A stretch of 59,266 bases of DNA from an uncultured Desulfomonile sp. Lineage in GTDB: Bacteria; Desulfobacterota; Desulfomonilia; Desulfomonilales; Desulfomonilaceae. Shown here piece after piece: positions 1 to 8,703 of this stretch. The position numbers were made by a program, and so were the translations under genes. How positions within the stretch are numbered: the stretch's first letter is position 1; each line of letters begins with the position of its first letter. The stretch spans positions 1 to 59,266 of the forward strand of contig CAITZA010000047.1 in assembly GCA_903896745.1 (NCBI GenBank), written 5' to 3'. Below the pieces are notes generated by a model. It made no database searches. It had not been told where the DNA came from and worked only from the letters and a program-made list of their open reading frames with translations.

Positions 1-40
1 TATTGTTTATGACCATGAAGGAATGTTAGGAAAGAAAACG

Positions 41-220
41 ATGCAAAACGATAATGAAAAACTTGGGGACAAACTCGCCGGCAGTGAGAACGAAGTTTGT
101 GATGAACGGCGGGATTTCCTCAAGAAATGTGGTAAATTCGCCGCCTATTCGGCTCCAGTGATGGCTACGTTACTGTTATTCGACAGGAAAAAGGCTCACG
201 CCAACGGTAGCGCAAATTAG
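41..220 (+). CDS. Tiny Tat-signal-type protein, function unknown
   Basis: A 59-residue protein made almost only of a twin-arginine-like export signal. A polar N-terminus with many Asp/Glu/Asn is followed by RRDFLKKCGKF (about residues 24-34), a short hydrophobic stretch ending in MATLLLF, and an AHA site suited to signal peptidase I near residue 54. Only about five residues (NGSAN) would remain after cleavage. An AGGAAAG ribosome site lies six bases before the ATG at 41; the ATG at 23 lacks a properly spaced site. The next gene, 285 bases on, is a radical SAM protein, so a modified-peptide precursor is conceivable, but nothing in the sequence proves it. No function is assigned. It may instead be an anchor or a small membrane peptide. 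Confidence 0.6.
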   Translation: MQNDNEKLGDKLAGSENEVCDERRDFLKKCGKFAAYSAPVMATLLLFDRKKAHANGSAN

Positions 221-504
221 TCACCCGAGAGGCTTTAGCGCATTTAGAATAGCCATGCCTAGAATAACCGTTCTAACCGATGATCAAATGATTGGCCTAT
301 CATCTACAACATAGGCGCTCCATCTCAGCTTCGGTATTCCCACAGGAGCAGACTTTTGGCATTTGTTGTTTTGCTAGATGAAATTTACGCTAGCATTATG
401 ACATTCGGCCTAGCGCCATCATGTCAGATGGAAATCACCCGTATTTTCGTGTCCACGCACATCACTTTTTTGTCAATTCCAGCGCCTTATGCTAAAAATC
501 TGGA

Positions 505-2169
505 ATGACTTTGATACCGGAAAAAGGCGCTACTCGCAAAATCTGGCTGCATCAGCTACGCATAGCCCTGGTTTATCCGAATTCCTACAGCGTGGGTATG
601 TCAAACCTGGGTTTTCAGCATGTTTACCATACGCTCAATTCCTCTGAGAATTTTTTAGCCGAGCGATTCTTTTATGAACCCACTGTGTTCCAAGGATCCA
701 AAAGTTTTCCACAACTGTTATCAATCGAATCCTCCCGGCCACTACGCGATTTTCATGTCATTGCTTTCAGCCTTCCGTTTGAAAACGACTATCTTAACAT
801 TTCTATCATCCTTAAATCAGGTTCCATCGAACCATTGTCAAGGAATCGTAGTTCACGTGATCCGTTGATAATGGCTGGTGGTGTCTCTGTTTCCATGAAT
901 CCTGAACCACTGGCCAACTTTATGGACCTTGTTTACATAGGAGAAATCTCCGATGCGGATGCTCCTGACAGTCTGTTTCAAACACTTGCTAATGTGGTAG
1001 ATAAATTCCGTTGGAATGTGGAACGTGACTCTCTGAAATATGCTCTGAAGGAATGCCCCGGCGTTTATATTCCTGAGATTTACAATTTCAAAACCGATGA
1101 AAACGGAATCATAAGGTCGATAGAGGTCAATGAGGGTTTTCCGGAAACCGTTGCAGCTGTAAAAACCGATTGGCGTTTTTCAGACATACCTAAATCGGTA
1201 ATTTTTTCGCCCGAAACAGAGTTTTCCAATACATGTCTTGTGGAAATAAATCGTGGCTGCTCGAGGAGATGTCGTTTCTGCGCAGCTGGGTGGATTCACT
1301 CACCTGTTCGTTACAGGAGTTCTGACGATGTGAGGCGAGTAATTACCAACGCGATGGACTCCGGTTTCAGGCTTGGTCTTGTTGGTTCAGACCTGGCCGG
1401 TCACCCCGAACTGGAGAAAATAATCGAAATGATACTTGATAATAAGGGTGAGTTCTCTCTTTCTTCAATCAGGCCTGAAGGTCTGAGCCCATTCATGATC
1501 GAGGCGTTATTCCAAACAGGTCAAAAAACCGCAACACTCGCGCCTGAAACAGCCAGTCGAAGACTGAAAGGGGTCATAGGAAAAAAAATCCCCTCAGAAA
1601 CATTTTTCCGGAACATTGAACGCCTTGTAGATGTTGGCATACCAAATGTGAGGCTATACTTCATGATTGGTTTACCTACAGAATCGGATGATGATGTGCG
1701 CGATATAGTCGAATTTGTTCTTGACTGCCGCAAATTCTTCGTTGAAGCATCCCGAAAAAAGAAGCGTATCGGGACATTGTCGGTTCAGGTAAATCCATTT
1801 ATTCCCAAGCCATGGACACCTTTTCAATGGGCCTCAACGTCTGACAGAAAGTCTCTGGAAAGAAGAATTGACATCCTGCGGAAAGGACTGAAAAACACCA
1901 GCAACCTCTCCCTGAGAATTGAATATGGTCGGGAATTTTTTATACAGGCCTTGCTCTCGAGATGCGGCCGTGATCTGGGCGAGCTTCTTCTAAACGGCGT
2001 TTTTGGTAAGAAGTGGAGTTTGAGTGGCCTTCAAAAGGCTGGAGTAAATCTTGACAACCACTTATACAGGGAACGGGACGAGACTGAAATTTTCCCGTGG
2101 GACACTGTTGATCACGGCATATCAAGAAGCATATTATGGAAAGTCTACGAGGAATCGGTAAAATCCTGA
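505..2169 (+). CDS. Radical SAM protein, TIGR03960-like
   Basis: A 554-residue radical SAM enzyme of unknown substrate. The N-terminus has the RIALVYPNSYSVGMSNLGFQ type of opening seen in the TIGR03960 group, which looks like a degenerate cobalamin-binding (Rossmann) region. The iron-sulfur motif CSRRCRFC sits at C252, C256 and C259 and is followed by AAGWIHSPVRYRS, also characteristic. The TIM-barrel part continues to about residue 470. Many relatives carry or neighbour a DUF2344/TIGR03936 domain; that part is absent here. The ferredoxin gene begins 22 bases downstream and could supply electrons, so the two probably form one transcription unit. The ATG at 505 is the first in frame and matches the family start, though its ribosome site is weak. 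The family assignment is firm; the reaction is unknown. Confidence 0.85.
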   Translation: MTLIPEKGATRKIWLHQLRIALVYPNSYSVGMSNLGFQHVYHTLNSSENFLAERFFYEPTVFQGSKSFPQLLSIESSRPLRDFHVIAFSLPFENDYLNISIILKSGSIEPLSRNRSSRDPLIMAGGVSVSMNPEPLANFMDLVYIGEISDADAPDSLFQTLANVVDKFRWNVERDSLKYALKECPGVYIPEIYNFKTDENGIIRSIEVNEGFPETVAAVKTDWRFSDIPKSVIFSPETEFSNTCLVEINRGCSRRCRFCAAGWIHSPVRYRSSDDVRRVITNAMDSGFRLGLVGSDLAGHPELEKIIEMILDNKGEFSLSSIRPEGLSPFMIEALFQTGQKTATLAPETASRRLKGVIGKKIPSETFFRNIERLVDVGIPNVRLYFMIGLPTESDDDVRDIVEFVLDCRKFFVEASRKKKRIGTLSVQVNPFIPKPWTPFQWASTSDRKSLERRIDILRKGLKNTSNLSLRIEYGREFFIQALLSRCGRDLGELLLNGVFGKKWSLSGLQKAGVNLDNHLYRERDETEIFPWDTVDHGISRSILWKVYEESVKS

Positions 2170-2191
2170 ATATTTTAAGAAGGTTCAAACC

Positions 2192-2377
2192 ATGTACATC
2201 CCGGTCATAAACATGAAAAAATGTGATAATTGTAAAGCCTGCGCTTATATTTGCCCCAAAAATGTTTTTGACGCTGATTCGGAAACAATAGTCGTATCTG
2301 ATCAGACCCGATGCAATGGGTGCCAGGCCTGTGTAGCCGAGTGCCCTCAAGGAGCCATCAGGCTTGATGAATATTAG
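2192..2377 (+). CDS. Two-[4Fe-4S] ferredoxin
   Basis: A 61-residue bacterial-type ferredoxin. It has two complete cluster motifs, CDNCKACAYICP (about residues 11-22) and CNGCQACVAECP (about 41-52), each CxxCxxCxxxCP, so it should carry two low-potential [4Fe-4S] clusters and act as a soluble electron carrier. The length is normal for this class. AGAAGG lies about eight bases before the ATG. It follows the radical SAM gene by 22 bases on the same strand, which suggests co-transcription and a role as its reductant; this link is inferred from position only. Confidence 0.9.
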   Translation: MYIPVINMKKCDNCKACAYICPKNVFDADSETIVVSDQTRCNGCQACVAECPQGAIRLDEY

Positions 2378-2516
2378 CAGGAGCGTTGTTGAATGGAAAA
2401 CCTCATTGATAATGATTCCTTTTTATGTTTTATAGAGAATCGAATGATGTGGATCATGCCTCGCCATGGTCATCAAATGCTGTCAGGTTTTAGTATGGAG
2501 AAAATGGAGGGAAAGG

Positions 2517-3035
2517 ATGTCTGACAAGAACTCGGTTGTCGGTGTTTATGAAACCCATGAACTGGCTGAGAATGCGGTCAAGGAGCTCCAGAAATCTGGT
2601 TTTGACATGAAAAAGCTGTCAATCGTTGGGAAGGATTATCATACCGAAGAGCACGTGGTTGGTTATTACAACCTTGGTGAGCGGATGAAATCCTGGGGCA
2701 AGCTAGGCGCTTTCTGGGGCGGTATATGGGGGTTTCTGTTCGGCGCAGCCTTTTTCTTCATTCCGGGTGTAGGTCCTGTTGCGGTGGGTGGGCCGCTGGT
2801 TAGCTGGATCGTCGGAGCTCTTGAAGGAGCAGTTGTTGTCGGTGGACTCAGCGCCCTCGGCGCCGGTCTCTTCAGCATCGGTATTCCGAAAGACAGCATA
2901 ATAAAATATGAAACCCAGATCAAAGCCGACAAGTTCGTTGTTGTAACTCATGGAACAGAAGATGAAATGAAACACGCCTATGAGATTCTCAACAAAACAG
3001 AAGCAGTCGAAATCAATCAGCATTCCCAGGCGTAA
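2517..3035 (+). CDS. YflT/DUF1269-like general stress membrane protein
   Basis: A 172-residue protein that opens with VVGVYETHELAENAVKELQKSGFDMKKLSIVG, the pattern of the YflT (heat-induced stress) domain. The middle (about residues 60-125) is a Gly/Ala/Phe-rich membrane region with two hydrophobic hairpins, and the C-terminus returns to a small alpha/beta segment (KADKFVVVTHG). The ATG at 2517 was chosen because GGAGGGAAAGG precedes it directly; an upstream in-frame start at 2466 has no such site. The architecture resembles DUF1269-type proteins found in stress-related operons. The molecular role is unknown. It converges on the perR-like gene and is separated from it by a strong hairpin at 3078-3105. 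Confidence 0.8.
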   Translation: MSDKNSVVGVYETHELAENAVKELQKSGFDMKKLSIVGKDYHTEEHVVGYYNLGERMKSWGKLGAFWGGIWGFLFGAAFFFIPGVGPVAVGGPLVSWIVGALEGAVVVGGLSALGAGLFSIGIPKDSIIKYETQIKADKFVVVTHGTEDEMKHAYEILNKTEAVEINQHSQA

Positions 3036-3077
3036 TCAATCCTCGGACTGGGGCCGGTTGGTTACAATAATTCAATA

Positions 3078-3105
3078 AACACTCCGGAATCGAGTCCGGA
3101 GTGTT
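3078..3105. terminator. Perfect 11-bp hairpin between convergent genes
   Basis: AACACTCCGGA and TCCGGAGTGTT pair perfectly around a six-base loop. It lies 42 bases after the YflT-like stop codon and about 83 bases from the stop of the converging perR-like gene. There is no long T run on either side (TTTATTG on the minus strand is the nearest), so it may stop transcription only partially or serve as a 3'-end stabiliser for both genes. Confidence 0.6.
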
Positions 3106-3188
3106 AATGCCTTTCTGACAATTAGTTGTCTGGCGACCTGAAGGTAACCGGGGAATTGATTCAGGCGCCGCTTAATGAGGGGGTTCAG

Positions 3189-3656
3189 TTATTGCGCGGA
3201 TGAACGGATTGAAAACACTTTGTTCTTATTCTTCGCATCACACTTCGAGCATACCCCTACAAACTGTGACGCCTTCAGCTTTAGGGATCCCCAGCCTGTC
3301 ACGTCCTCCGGTAGCGCCAGACTGTCAAATTCGGGCCATAAAAAGTCTGTAATATTATTGCACTCCGTACAGATGACATGGTGATGTGGTGAAAGATCGG
3401 CGTCGAAACGGGACCTGTCATCAACTACCGCAACCTTGAACAGCAATCCCCACCTCTCGAGCGACGAAAGTGTCCTGTAAACAGTGTCCAGAGATATGGT
3501 CGGGAGCTTTGCCCGGACTGAGTGATAGATGTCCTCAGCTGACGGATGCTCCTTGCTCTGTATTGCCACCTTATATATTTCAAGGCGTTGCGGAGTGACC
3601 TTGATCCTGTGCTCTCTGCACACTTTCCTGAAATGCTCTACGCTATCGCTTTTCAC
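3189..3656 (-). CDS. perR: Fur-family regulator, PerR type
   Basis: A 155-residue metal-dependent DNA-binding repressor of the Fur family. The winged helix covers about residues 10-85 (VTPQRLEIY, SLDTVYRTLSSLERWGLL). The metal-sensing part has HPSAEDIY (equivalent of PerR His37), RFDAD (the Asp at the PerR Asp85 position, where Fur usually has Glu), HHH, and TDF. CTEC and CSKC form the structural zinc site. This set of ligands is what distinguishes the peroxide sensor PerR from Fur, by established knowledge of B. subtilis PerR. The gene stands alone on the minus strand. Two palindromes in its upstream region (3679-3696 and 3721-3739) suggest autoregulation. Fur versus PerR remains an inference from the ligands. 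Confidence 0.85.
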   Translation of the reverse strand: MKSDSVEHFRKVCREHRIKVTPQRLEIYKVAIQSKEHPSAEDIYHSVRAKLPTISLDTVYRTLSSLERWGLLFKVAVVDDRSRFDADLSPHHHVICTECNNITDFLWPEFDSLALPEDVTGWGSLKLKASQFVGVCSKCDAKNKNKVFSIRSSAQ

Positions 3657-3678
3657 TTGAAATCAAACCCGCCGTTTC

Positions 3679-3696
3679 GCAAAATTGTAATTTTGC
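3679..3696. promoter_or_regulatory. Palindrome upstream of perR, candidate operator
   Basis: GCAAAATT-GT-AATTTTGC is a perfect 8-bp inverted repeat 22 bases before the perR-like start codon. AT-rich palindromes of this size are typical of Fur/PerR boxes, although the sequence is not a textbook Per box. Confidence 0.5.
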
Positions 3697-3720
3697 TAAT
3701 GATTGATTTTTAAGAGATGA

Positions 3721-3739
3721 TTGTCAAACATTTTGACAA
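3721..3739. promoter_or_regulatory. Second palindrome upstream of perR
   Basis: TTGTCAAA-CAT-TTTGACAA is a perfect 8-bp inverted repeat. Its centre lies about 42 bases (four helical turns) from the centre of the 3679-3696 palindrome. Each arm also contains TTGTCA/TTGACA, so on either strand it could overlap a -35 element. It lies between perR and the end of the dehydratase gene. Confidence 0.5.
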
Positions 3740-3854
3740 CCTCCGAATTACAGTGGCGCCTGTGAGGGTTACCCTGGTAATGGCCAACCAAAAAGGACAC
3801 TTGATCATTTTGCCTGATTTAACTGGCATCCTGATATGTTAACTTCCTCGGGGG

Positions 3855-5051
3855 TTAACCTTTGCGGAGCATATCAAGGAAGTTGTCGATTTGTTTCTCG
3901 AGCGTCTCTACTGAATACTGCCGGGTATCATTCTGATCCGCCTCGATTATCACACCCGGAATTCCGGTGATTTCGGTTACCGCGGCCCGGACCTCCTGAA
4001 CATCCTGTGAAATCCATTTGCAGCTTCGATTGGAATGGTAAAGGAATCCGTCAAGCTGATAGTTCCTTGCGAGGTCCACGTAGTTATCAACGCGCGATTT
4101 GAAATGCAGGTTGAAGGTGTACAGGTACTGTTTTGTCCAGTCTGTCAAGGGATCGTCCTGGCTGACTGCGAGTTTGCTCCATGCCCATGTATAGATGGAG
4201 GTTACCAGAGCGGCGCCTCGATCGCCGAGAAAAGTTGACAGCCTCCCCAGTTCAGGCCATATAGGGAGATTATCCCAGAAAAGCCGGTATTTCTCGTTCT
4301 TTACTGCGCTTATACCAGCGGCCGAACGTTCCTCAAGTTCGTCTATGAGACCGGAATAGAAGTCTACAGCTATTTGGGTCCCCCTCTGTGACACCATTGG
4401 GAACATGGCGATAAACTGATCAAAAACCGTAATGGGAGCTGGCCTTTTCATACCTAGTTCAAGCATACGGGTCCACAAATCCGACGCCTCACCGGATAAT
4501 CGTATCGTTTCCTTGAACATGGCTTCATCAAGCTTCCTGCCGGTCATTTCTTCGAGACGGCCCATGAGATCCACTAGCTGGGCTCTGACATACTTTTCAG
4601 CCTCAATGTCTGCAGCGCCATCATCGGAGTGCGGAACATCAATCAGGATCATTGGCGCAGAGTACATCCTGCCAAGCACTTCGAACCATTTCGTCAGAGT
4701 GCCGCATTGACAGTTTGAAACCAGGATGAGGTCGGGTTTTGGCAATCCCCACGTGGGACTGATCCCTGCCTTGATCGAACCAAGGTCGCAACGGGCGTAT
4801 GAACAGAGATCCATCGAGTATCCCATCCCTTCAGCGGCTGCGGAAACCTCCGCTGCCATCTTACGGGCGCCAACTATCGCCGCATGGTTTTCGGGATAAA
4901 CTGGGAACATGTCCAGCGCATAAAGCATCTCTACCGGTGTAAAAACATTACAATAGACTACTTTTTTGTTGTTTTGCCGCGCCATGTGGGCAGCGGTAAA
5001 ATATTCGGTTGTGACTTTTTTTATTTGTTTAAGGGACTTTATCGGCTCCAT
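3855..5051 (-). CDS. 2-Hydroxyacyl-CoA dehydratase / benzoyl-CoA reductase-type subunit
   Basis: A 398-residue protein of the HGD-D family, which includes 2-hydroxyglutaryl-CoA dehydratase and class I benzoyl-CoA reductase subunits. These enzymes hold a [4Fe-4S] cluster per subunit and do radical-type dehydration or ring reduction after ATP-driven electron transfer. The opening (VVYCNVFTPVEMLYALDMFPVYPEN) is typical. Three cysteine sites expected for the cluster are visible: CSYARC, SNCQCGT and NRSCKW. The length is close to that of BcrC/HgdB-type subunits. It lies 147 bases downstream of a second subunit on the same strand, so the two probably pair. No BcrA/HgdC-type activator ATPase is adjacent. 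The substrate cannot be read from sequence. Confidence 0.85.
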   Translation of the reverse strand: MEPIKSLKQIKKVTTEYFTAAHMARQNNKKVVYCNVFTPVEMLYALDMFPVYPENHAAIVGARKMAAEVSAAAEGMGYSMDLCSYARCDLGSIKAGISPTWGLPKPDLILVSNCQCGTLTKWFEVLGRMYSAPMILIDVPHSDDGAADIEAEKYVRAQLVDLMGRLEEMTGRKLDEAMFKETIRLSGEASDLWTRMLELGMKRPAPITVFDQFIAMFPMVSQRGTQIAVDFYSGLIDELEERSAAGISAVKNEKYRLFWDNLPIWPELGRLSTFLGDRGAALVTSIYTWAWSKLAVSQDDPLTDWTKQYLYTFNLHFKSRVDNYVDLARNYQLDGFLYHSNRSCKWISQDVQEVRAAVTEITGIPGVIIEADQNDTRQYSVETLEKQIDNFLDMLRKG

Positions 5052-5198
5052 TAAAATGATTCTCCAGATTTATGCCAGGTTAATGATTATTCTTGACCGC
5101 TCTCAAAGAATTTCGGGATGATGGCTTTGAACTTTTTTCAGTCAATGGATGGAACTGTCTCTGTAAACAGTGGTTTGTGTAAACTTCCCTCTTTTGGC

Positions 5199-6329
5199 CT
5201 ACATCTCCATTCCCAGCATCTCGCGGAAAGCTTCGAGTCTGAGTTTTAGCTGACCAACAGAAAAGCTCCTCGCCGATGTCTCAAGAACCAGATTGGGGAT
5301 GGATTCATTTTTCAAGGCATTCACAAAGTCCGGAGTGTCAAAAGCCGCCGCCTCACAGAATTTTGGATTTAGCAGGATGACACCACTTGCCTGAGACTTC
5401 TTGACCCTTTCAAGAAAGCCATTTACCAGACCTGTTGGTTCGACATGGTAACCAGTATAGGGAATTGTGGCCAGACTTCGGTCCGCCAATGCCTCAAAAG
5501 GATCGCCATTCGTCACGCCTTCTACCATGACAGCCCTATGGCCTGCCGCTGTTTCGTCTTCGGCCAGACACATGCCAAGCTCGTCCATGATTCCGGATAA
5601 CTGAGGCGGATCCCAAACCTTGCCTTTAAGGTATACTGCAGCCAAATCGCTCTCGGTGTTTTCAGGACAATCCCATGGCAAAGCCTTCATCCATTCCAAA
5701 TGTTTGGATCGGTCCGAACGCGATGCCGACACGAAAAGTGATCGCAGCAGGGTAACTGTCCAAACATCTGGAGAAGATCGGTGCTTTAAAAAAGCTCTCC
5801 TGAGCAAAGCCCTGCTCTTTTCGTAAAGCTTCAGGCTCTCAGCAAGCCTCTCGGTATCAGGCAAATTCCCCGTCAAACCGCAAGCCCATTCGTAAAGTCG
5901 CCGGTATTCTGTGATCAGGTAATCGCGAGCTCCCTCAAATTCCAGTCTTTTCGGCAGCCTTAATAATTCTGAAGGCTTATCAGGGAAGAGTCTTTTCCAT
6001 AGGTGGCTGAGGTTTCTAGTGGAATCACACACGTAAGGTATGACCAGGGCGTCAATAATATCCAGTTTACCTGAAAGCCCCAGGTCCAGGGTTCCCATCA
6101 CGTGCGAACAGGTATATCCCGGGATATGGGCCTGAGCCATGGACACTGCGCTTGAGGCCCCCTCTATGGATACGGGAAAAGCGCCGGACGCATGGAGTAT
6201 TTCCTCGGGAACATCAGGCGCCAAATGTCCTATGACCACGCCTGCTGCTGATTCCTTAAAACGCCTGGCCTCCTGCCATTGATCATTTATAATATCCTGA
6301 AACGGTTTCCAGGGATCACCGGATGTCAT
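5199..6329 (-). CDS. Second 2-hydroxyacyl-CoA dehydratase / benzoyl-CoA reductase-type subunit
   Basis: A 376-residue HGD-D family protein. It contains EEILHASGAFPVSI near the N-terminus and the three classical cysteine motifs in order: TCSHVMGTLDLGL, YVCDSTRNL and PKFCEAAAFDTPDF. The C-terminal GQLKLRLEAFREML also fits the family. The start at 6329 has an ideal AGGAGG site seven bases upstream; a longer reading to 6530 would overlap unrelated sequence and is rejected. It precedes the 398-residue subunit in the same direction, and the pair probably forms a heterodimer. As in other members the enzyme would need an activase with ATP and ferredoxin; the ferredoxin at 2.2 kb could serve, but that is a guess. 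Confidence 0.85.
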   Translation of the reverse strand: MTSGDPWKPFQDIINDQWQEARRFKESAAGVVIGHLAPDVPEEILHASGAFPVSIEGASSAVSMAQAHIPGYTCSHVMGTLDLGLSGKLDIIDALVIPYVCDSTRNLSHLWKRLFPDKPSELLRLPKRLEFEGARDYLITEYRRLYEWACGLTGNLPDTERLAESLKLYEKSRALLRRAFLKHRSSPDVWTVTLLRSLFVSASRSDRSKHLEWMKALPWDCPENTESDLAAVYLKGKVWDPPQLSGIMDELGMCLAEDETAAGHRAVMVEGVTNGDPFEALADRSLATIPYTGYHVEPTGLVNGFLERVKKSQASGVILLNPKFCEAAAFDTPDFVNALKNESIPNLVLETSARSFSVGQLKLRLEAFREMLGMEM

Positions 6330-6436
6330 CAAATCCTCCTGGTAATATTGTGAAGCCGGCCTGCTGCGCCAACATGCGCCAATGTTATCATCAAACCATT
6401 GAAATCGACAACATTTTTGGGCACTCCGGGACTTTC

Positions 6437-8653
6437 TTACCCCAAACGTCGCTTCCGGATGAAAACAAGGGCAGCCCCAATTCCCAAGACCGCAAAACAG
6501 ACCTGAGGAATCCAGGCCCAGACAACACATGGCCGGAACGCCATCTCGATGTCGGTCACACCCGGCGCCACTATCACCCCAAGATAAAAATCATTAACCT
6601 GAACCACCTGGAGCGGCGAATCCCCGTTCCACGCCTTCCATGAGGGATGATACTGTCGGCTCAGAAACAGTAAGGTTTCTCCTTCAAAACTTTCAGGTTT
6701 CACATGGATATAATCGTCAAAGGATTTTTCCGTCCGGGAATTCAGCCTGATCTGATCGTCCAGCGAGCCTGTTACCAATACCTGACACCCATCGTAAGAA
6801 AAATTCCTGAGTTGAGCCATCATCGCAGGCGCTTTGTTCCTGCGGTAGAACAGAATGCCCTGCGTTTCATGTACTTTGCTGAATTGATAGCTATGTATAG
6901 GCGTCTTTGAAACAAGAAGGTTGATTCCTGAATATGAAATAGCGTCAGAATCTATCTTTGAGTCTGATTCAATATATCCGAACCATCGACCAAAAGTGTG
7001 GGCGCCTTTATCGCTTAATCCCAAAATAATTTGTTGAAAGCGACGTGATGAAAGTGAATCGTAACTGAACGGACTGTTGACTCCAAGCATTATCTCATGA
7101 TTTGGCGGTATGAATCCGGCAAGTTCCGGTCCGATTTTTCCGTACCGATATCCCTTGGATTCCTTCACAAGCGCTTCCGTAAGCGGTGAGGATTGCACGA
7201 TGGCGCCAACCGGACGCACGAGCTGTAGCTGAAATCCGTAGGCAAAAACGCCAAGGATTCCCAGAAAGGTCATCATGAAAACGGCAATCTTTGGCATGGA
7301 TATGGCCATCGCTATCCCTGCAGTCGTTGCCAGGGATAGAAAAGCGTAACCAGGATTCACCGCGCCCGGTTCATGAATGGTGAGCATGGCCATCAGAGCC
7401 AGAGGGATAATGGAAGAGATGATTGCCATACGTGGATGGGATGTTCCCCCCCGAATCAGTCGTTCCATCCCGTAACCCGCTAACAGAAACGCCGGAATAA
7501 TGGCGGCGGACAACGGCAGATAGCGCGAAAAACAAAATCCCGCGTAGTCAACAAGCAGCAGGTACGCCGGTTTCCAGACCGTAGAAATAAAGCAAATCAT
7601 CACAAATGCTTGCCACGGCCAGAGTTTTTTCCATTGACCGTCAGGGACAGTCAACAGGGAAAGAGTGAAGTATAATGGCGTCAGACTGAGGCCGTTAAAC
7701 TCAAAGGGATAGCTCCTGTGGATGGGATTACCAAACCAGAAGGCGTCATAACATAGACCCAAAAAAAATCCTAAATCCTTGATGCCATGAATTTTTGGCA
7801 AAGAGGCCAGAAAAAAAACGTGATCAGCGTTAACCCTGTCTGACTGCCCTGCTGTAAAGCCCAGATCGATGTATACCGGCAATGCGCAGATCAAGCCGAA
7901 AAGGGTTGCTGCACAGAGCAGTCCCGCAACTTCCAGCTTTTCGAAGGTTTTGCTATTAGACCTCCAGAACAGCAGGAGAGTATATGTCAGAATTACATAG
8001 CCAGTGGCTACAACGCTTTGGGGATATGCGGTCATCAGGAGGCTGTAAACTCCGAAGGACAGCCCGGTTGCCACAACGAAGGACCTCTTATGAAAAAGTG
8101 CGGTAATCAGCCAGAGCAGGCACAGCGCCCAGCAAACAGGCGATAGGAACATGACAAAAGTCAGCCAGTATGATGACGGAACCCCACATGACAAGCCTAT
8201 TGATAAGACCAGACATGTCACCGGGTGAAAATCAACACGTTTCAGAAAAAGAAAACAGAATACTCCGGTTAGAATTACCGTGATTGCGGTGAAAATGGAG
8301 TAGAAAACGAAAGCGTTTGTTATAAACAGTGAGAGCAGGAAGGCGATCGGGTAGGCCCGGCTAAAACCAGAAAGATGTATTGCCGGACGTCCTAGCTGAT
8401 TGTGAGGATTCCAGGTAGTCAACCAGGAATGGCGTGCGCCATTCAGGTGGAGTTCAATTTCCGGCATATAGGCCGAACTCTGGTCTGAAAACTTCCGGTT
8501 CTCAGGACTGCAGTCAACGCCATCAGCCATACCCGTAAGTTCCAGATTGTTGCAATGCGGATAAATGACCTCCCCCAAAAATATTATTCTTGCGAGAAAC
8601 AATGCCTGGATAAGCATCAAGGCAAGAAAAGCTATTCTGTAACCATTTCCCAT
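6437..8653 (-). CDS. Large polytopic membrane protein, YfhO-like
   Basis: About 738 residues with a dozen or so hydrophobic segments over the first 500 residues, then a soluble C-terminal part and a last membrane helix followed by RKRRLG. The C-terminal section (LLFLSRQYHPSWKAWNGDSPLQVVQVNDFYLGVIV, then GVTDIEMAFRP) matches the signature of YfhO-like proteins, which sit in the GT-C glycosyltransferase superfamily and are linked to cell-envelope glycosylation. The start at 8653 follows the end of the upstream gene by 50 bases; the longest reading, from 8809, would overlap that gene by 106 bases. The ribosome site is weak, so the start is uncertain. It shares the strand and probably the transcript with the next membrane protein. 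Confidence 0.75.
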   Translation of the reverse strand: MGNGYRIAFLALMLIQALFLARIIFLGEVIYPHCNNLELTGMADGVDCSPENRKFSDQSSAYMPEIELHLNGARHSWLTTWNPHNQLGRPAIHLSGFSRAYPIAFLLSLFITNAFVFYSIFTAITVILTGVFCFLFLKRVDFHPVTCLVLSIGLSCGVPSSYWLTFVMFLSPVCWALCLLWLITALFHKRSFVVATGLSFGVYSLLMTAYPQSVVATGYVILTYTLLLFWRSNSKTFEKLEVAGLLCAATLFGLICALPVYIDLGFTAGQSDRVNADHVFFLASLPKIHGIKDLGFFLGLCYDAFWFGNPIHRSYPFEFNGLSLTPLYFTLSLLTVPDGQWKKLWPWQAFVMICFISTVWKPAYLLLVDYAGFCFSRYLPLSAAIIPAFLLAGYGMERLIRGGTSHPRMAIISSIIPLALMAMLTIHEPGAVNPGYAFLSLATTAGIAMAISMPKIAVFMMTFLGILGVFAYGFQLQLVRPVGAIVQSSPLTEALVKESKGYRYGKIGPELAGFIPPNHEIMLGVNSPFSYDSLSSRRFQQIILGLSDKGAHTFGRWFGYIESDSKIDSDAISYSGINLLVSKTPIHSYQFSKVHETQGILFYRRNKAPAMMAQLRNFSYDGCQVLVTGSLDDQIRLNSRTEKSFDDYIHVKPESFEGETLLFLSRQYHPSWKAWNGDSPLQVVQVNDFYLGVIVAPGVTDIEMAFRPCVVWAWIPQVCFAVLGIGAALVFIRKRRLG

Positions 8654-8703
8654 CGGATGATTCCACTCGGCGCCAAAGGTTCTGGAACCAGGGCGCTGGC
8701 ACG

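Noticed and set aside
6323-6643. Long open frames antisense to real genes, here and elsewhere in the window
   Set aside because: They lie opposite confidently assigned genes and show no family patterns, so they are shadows.
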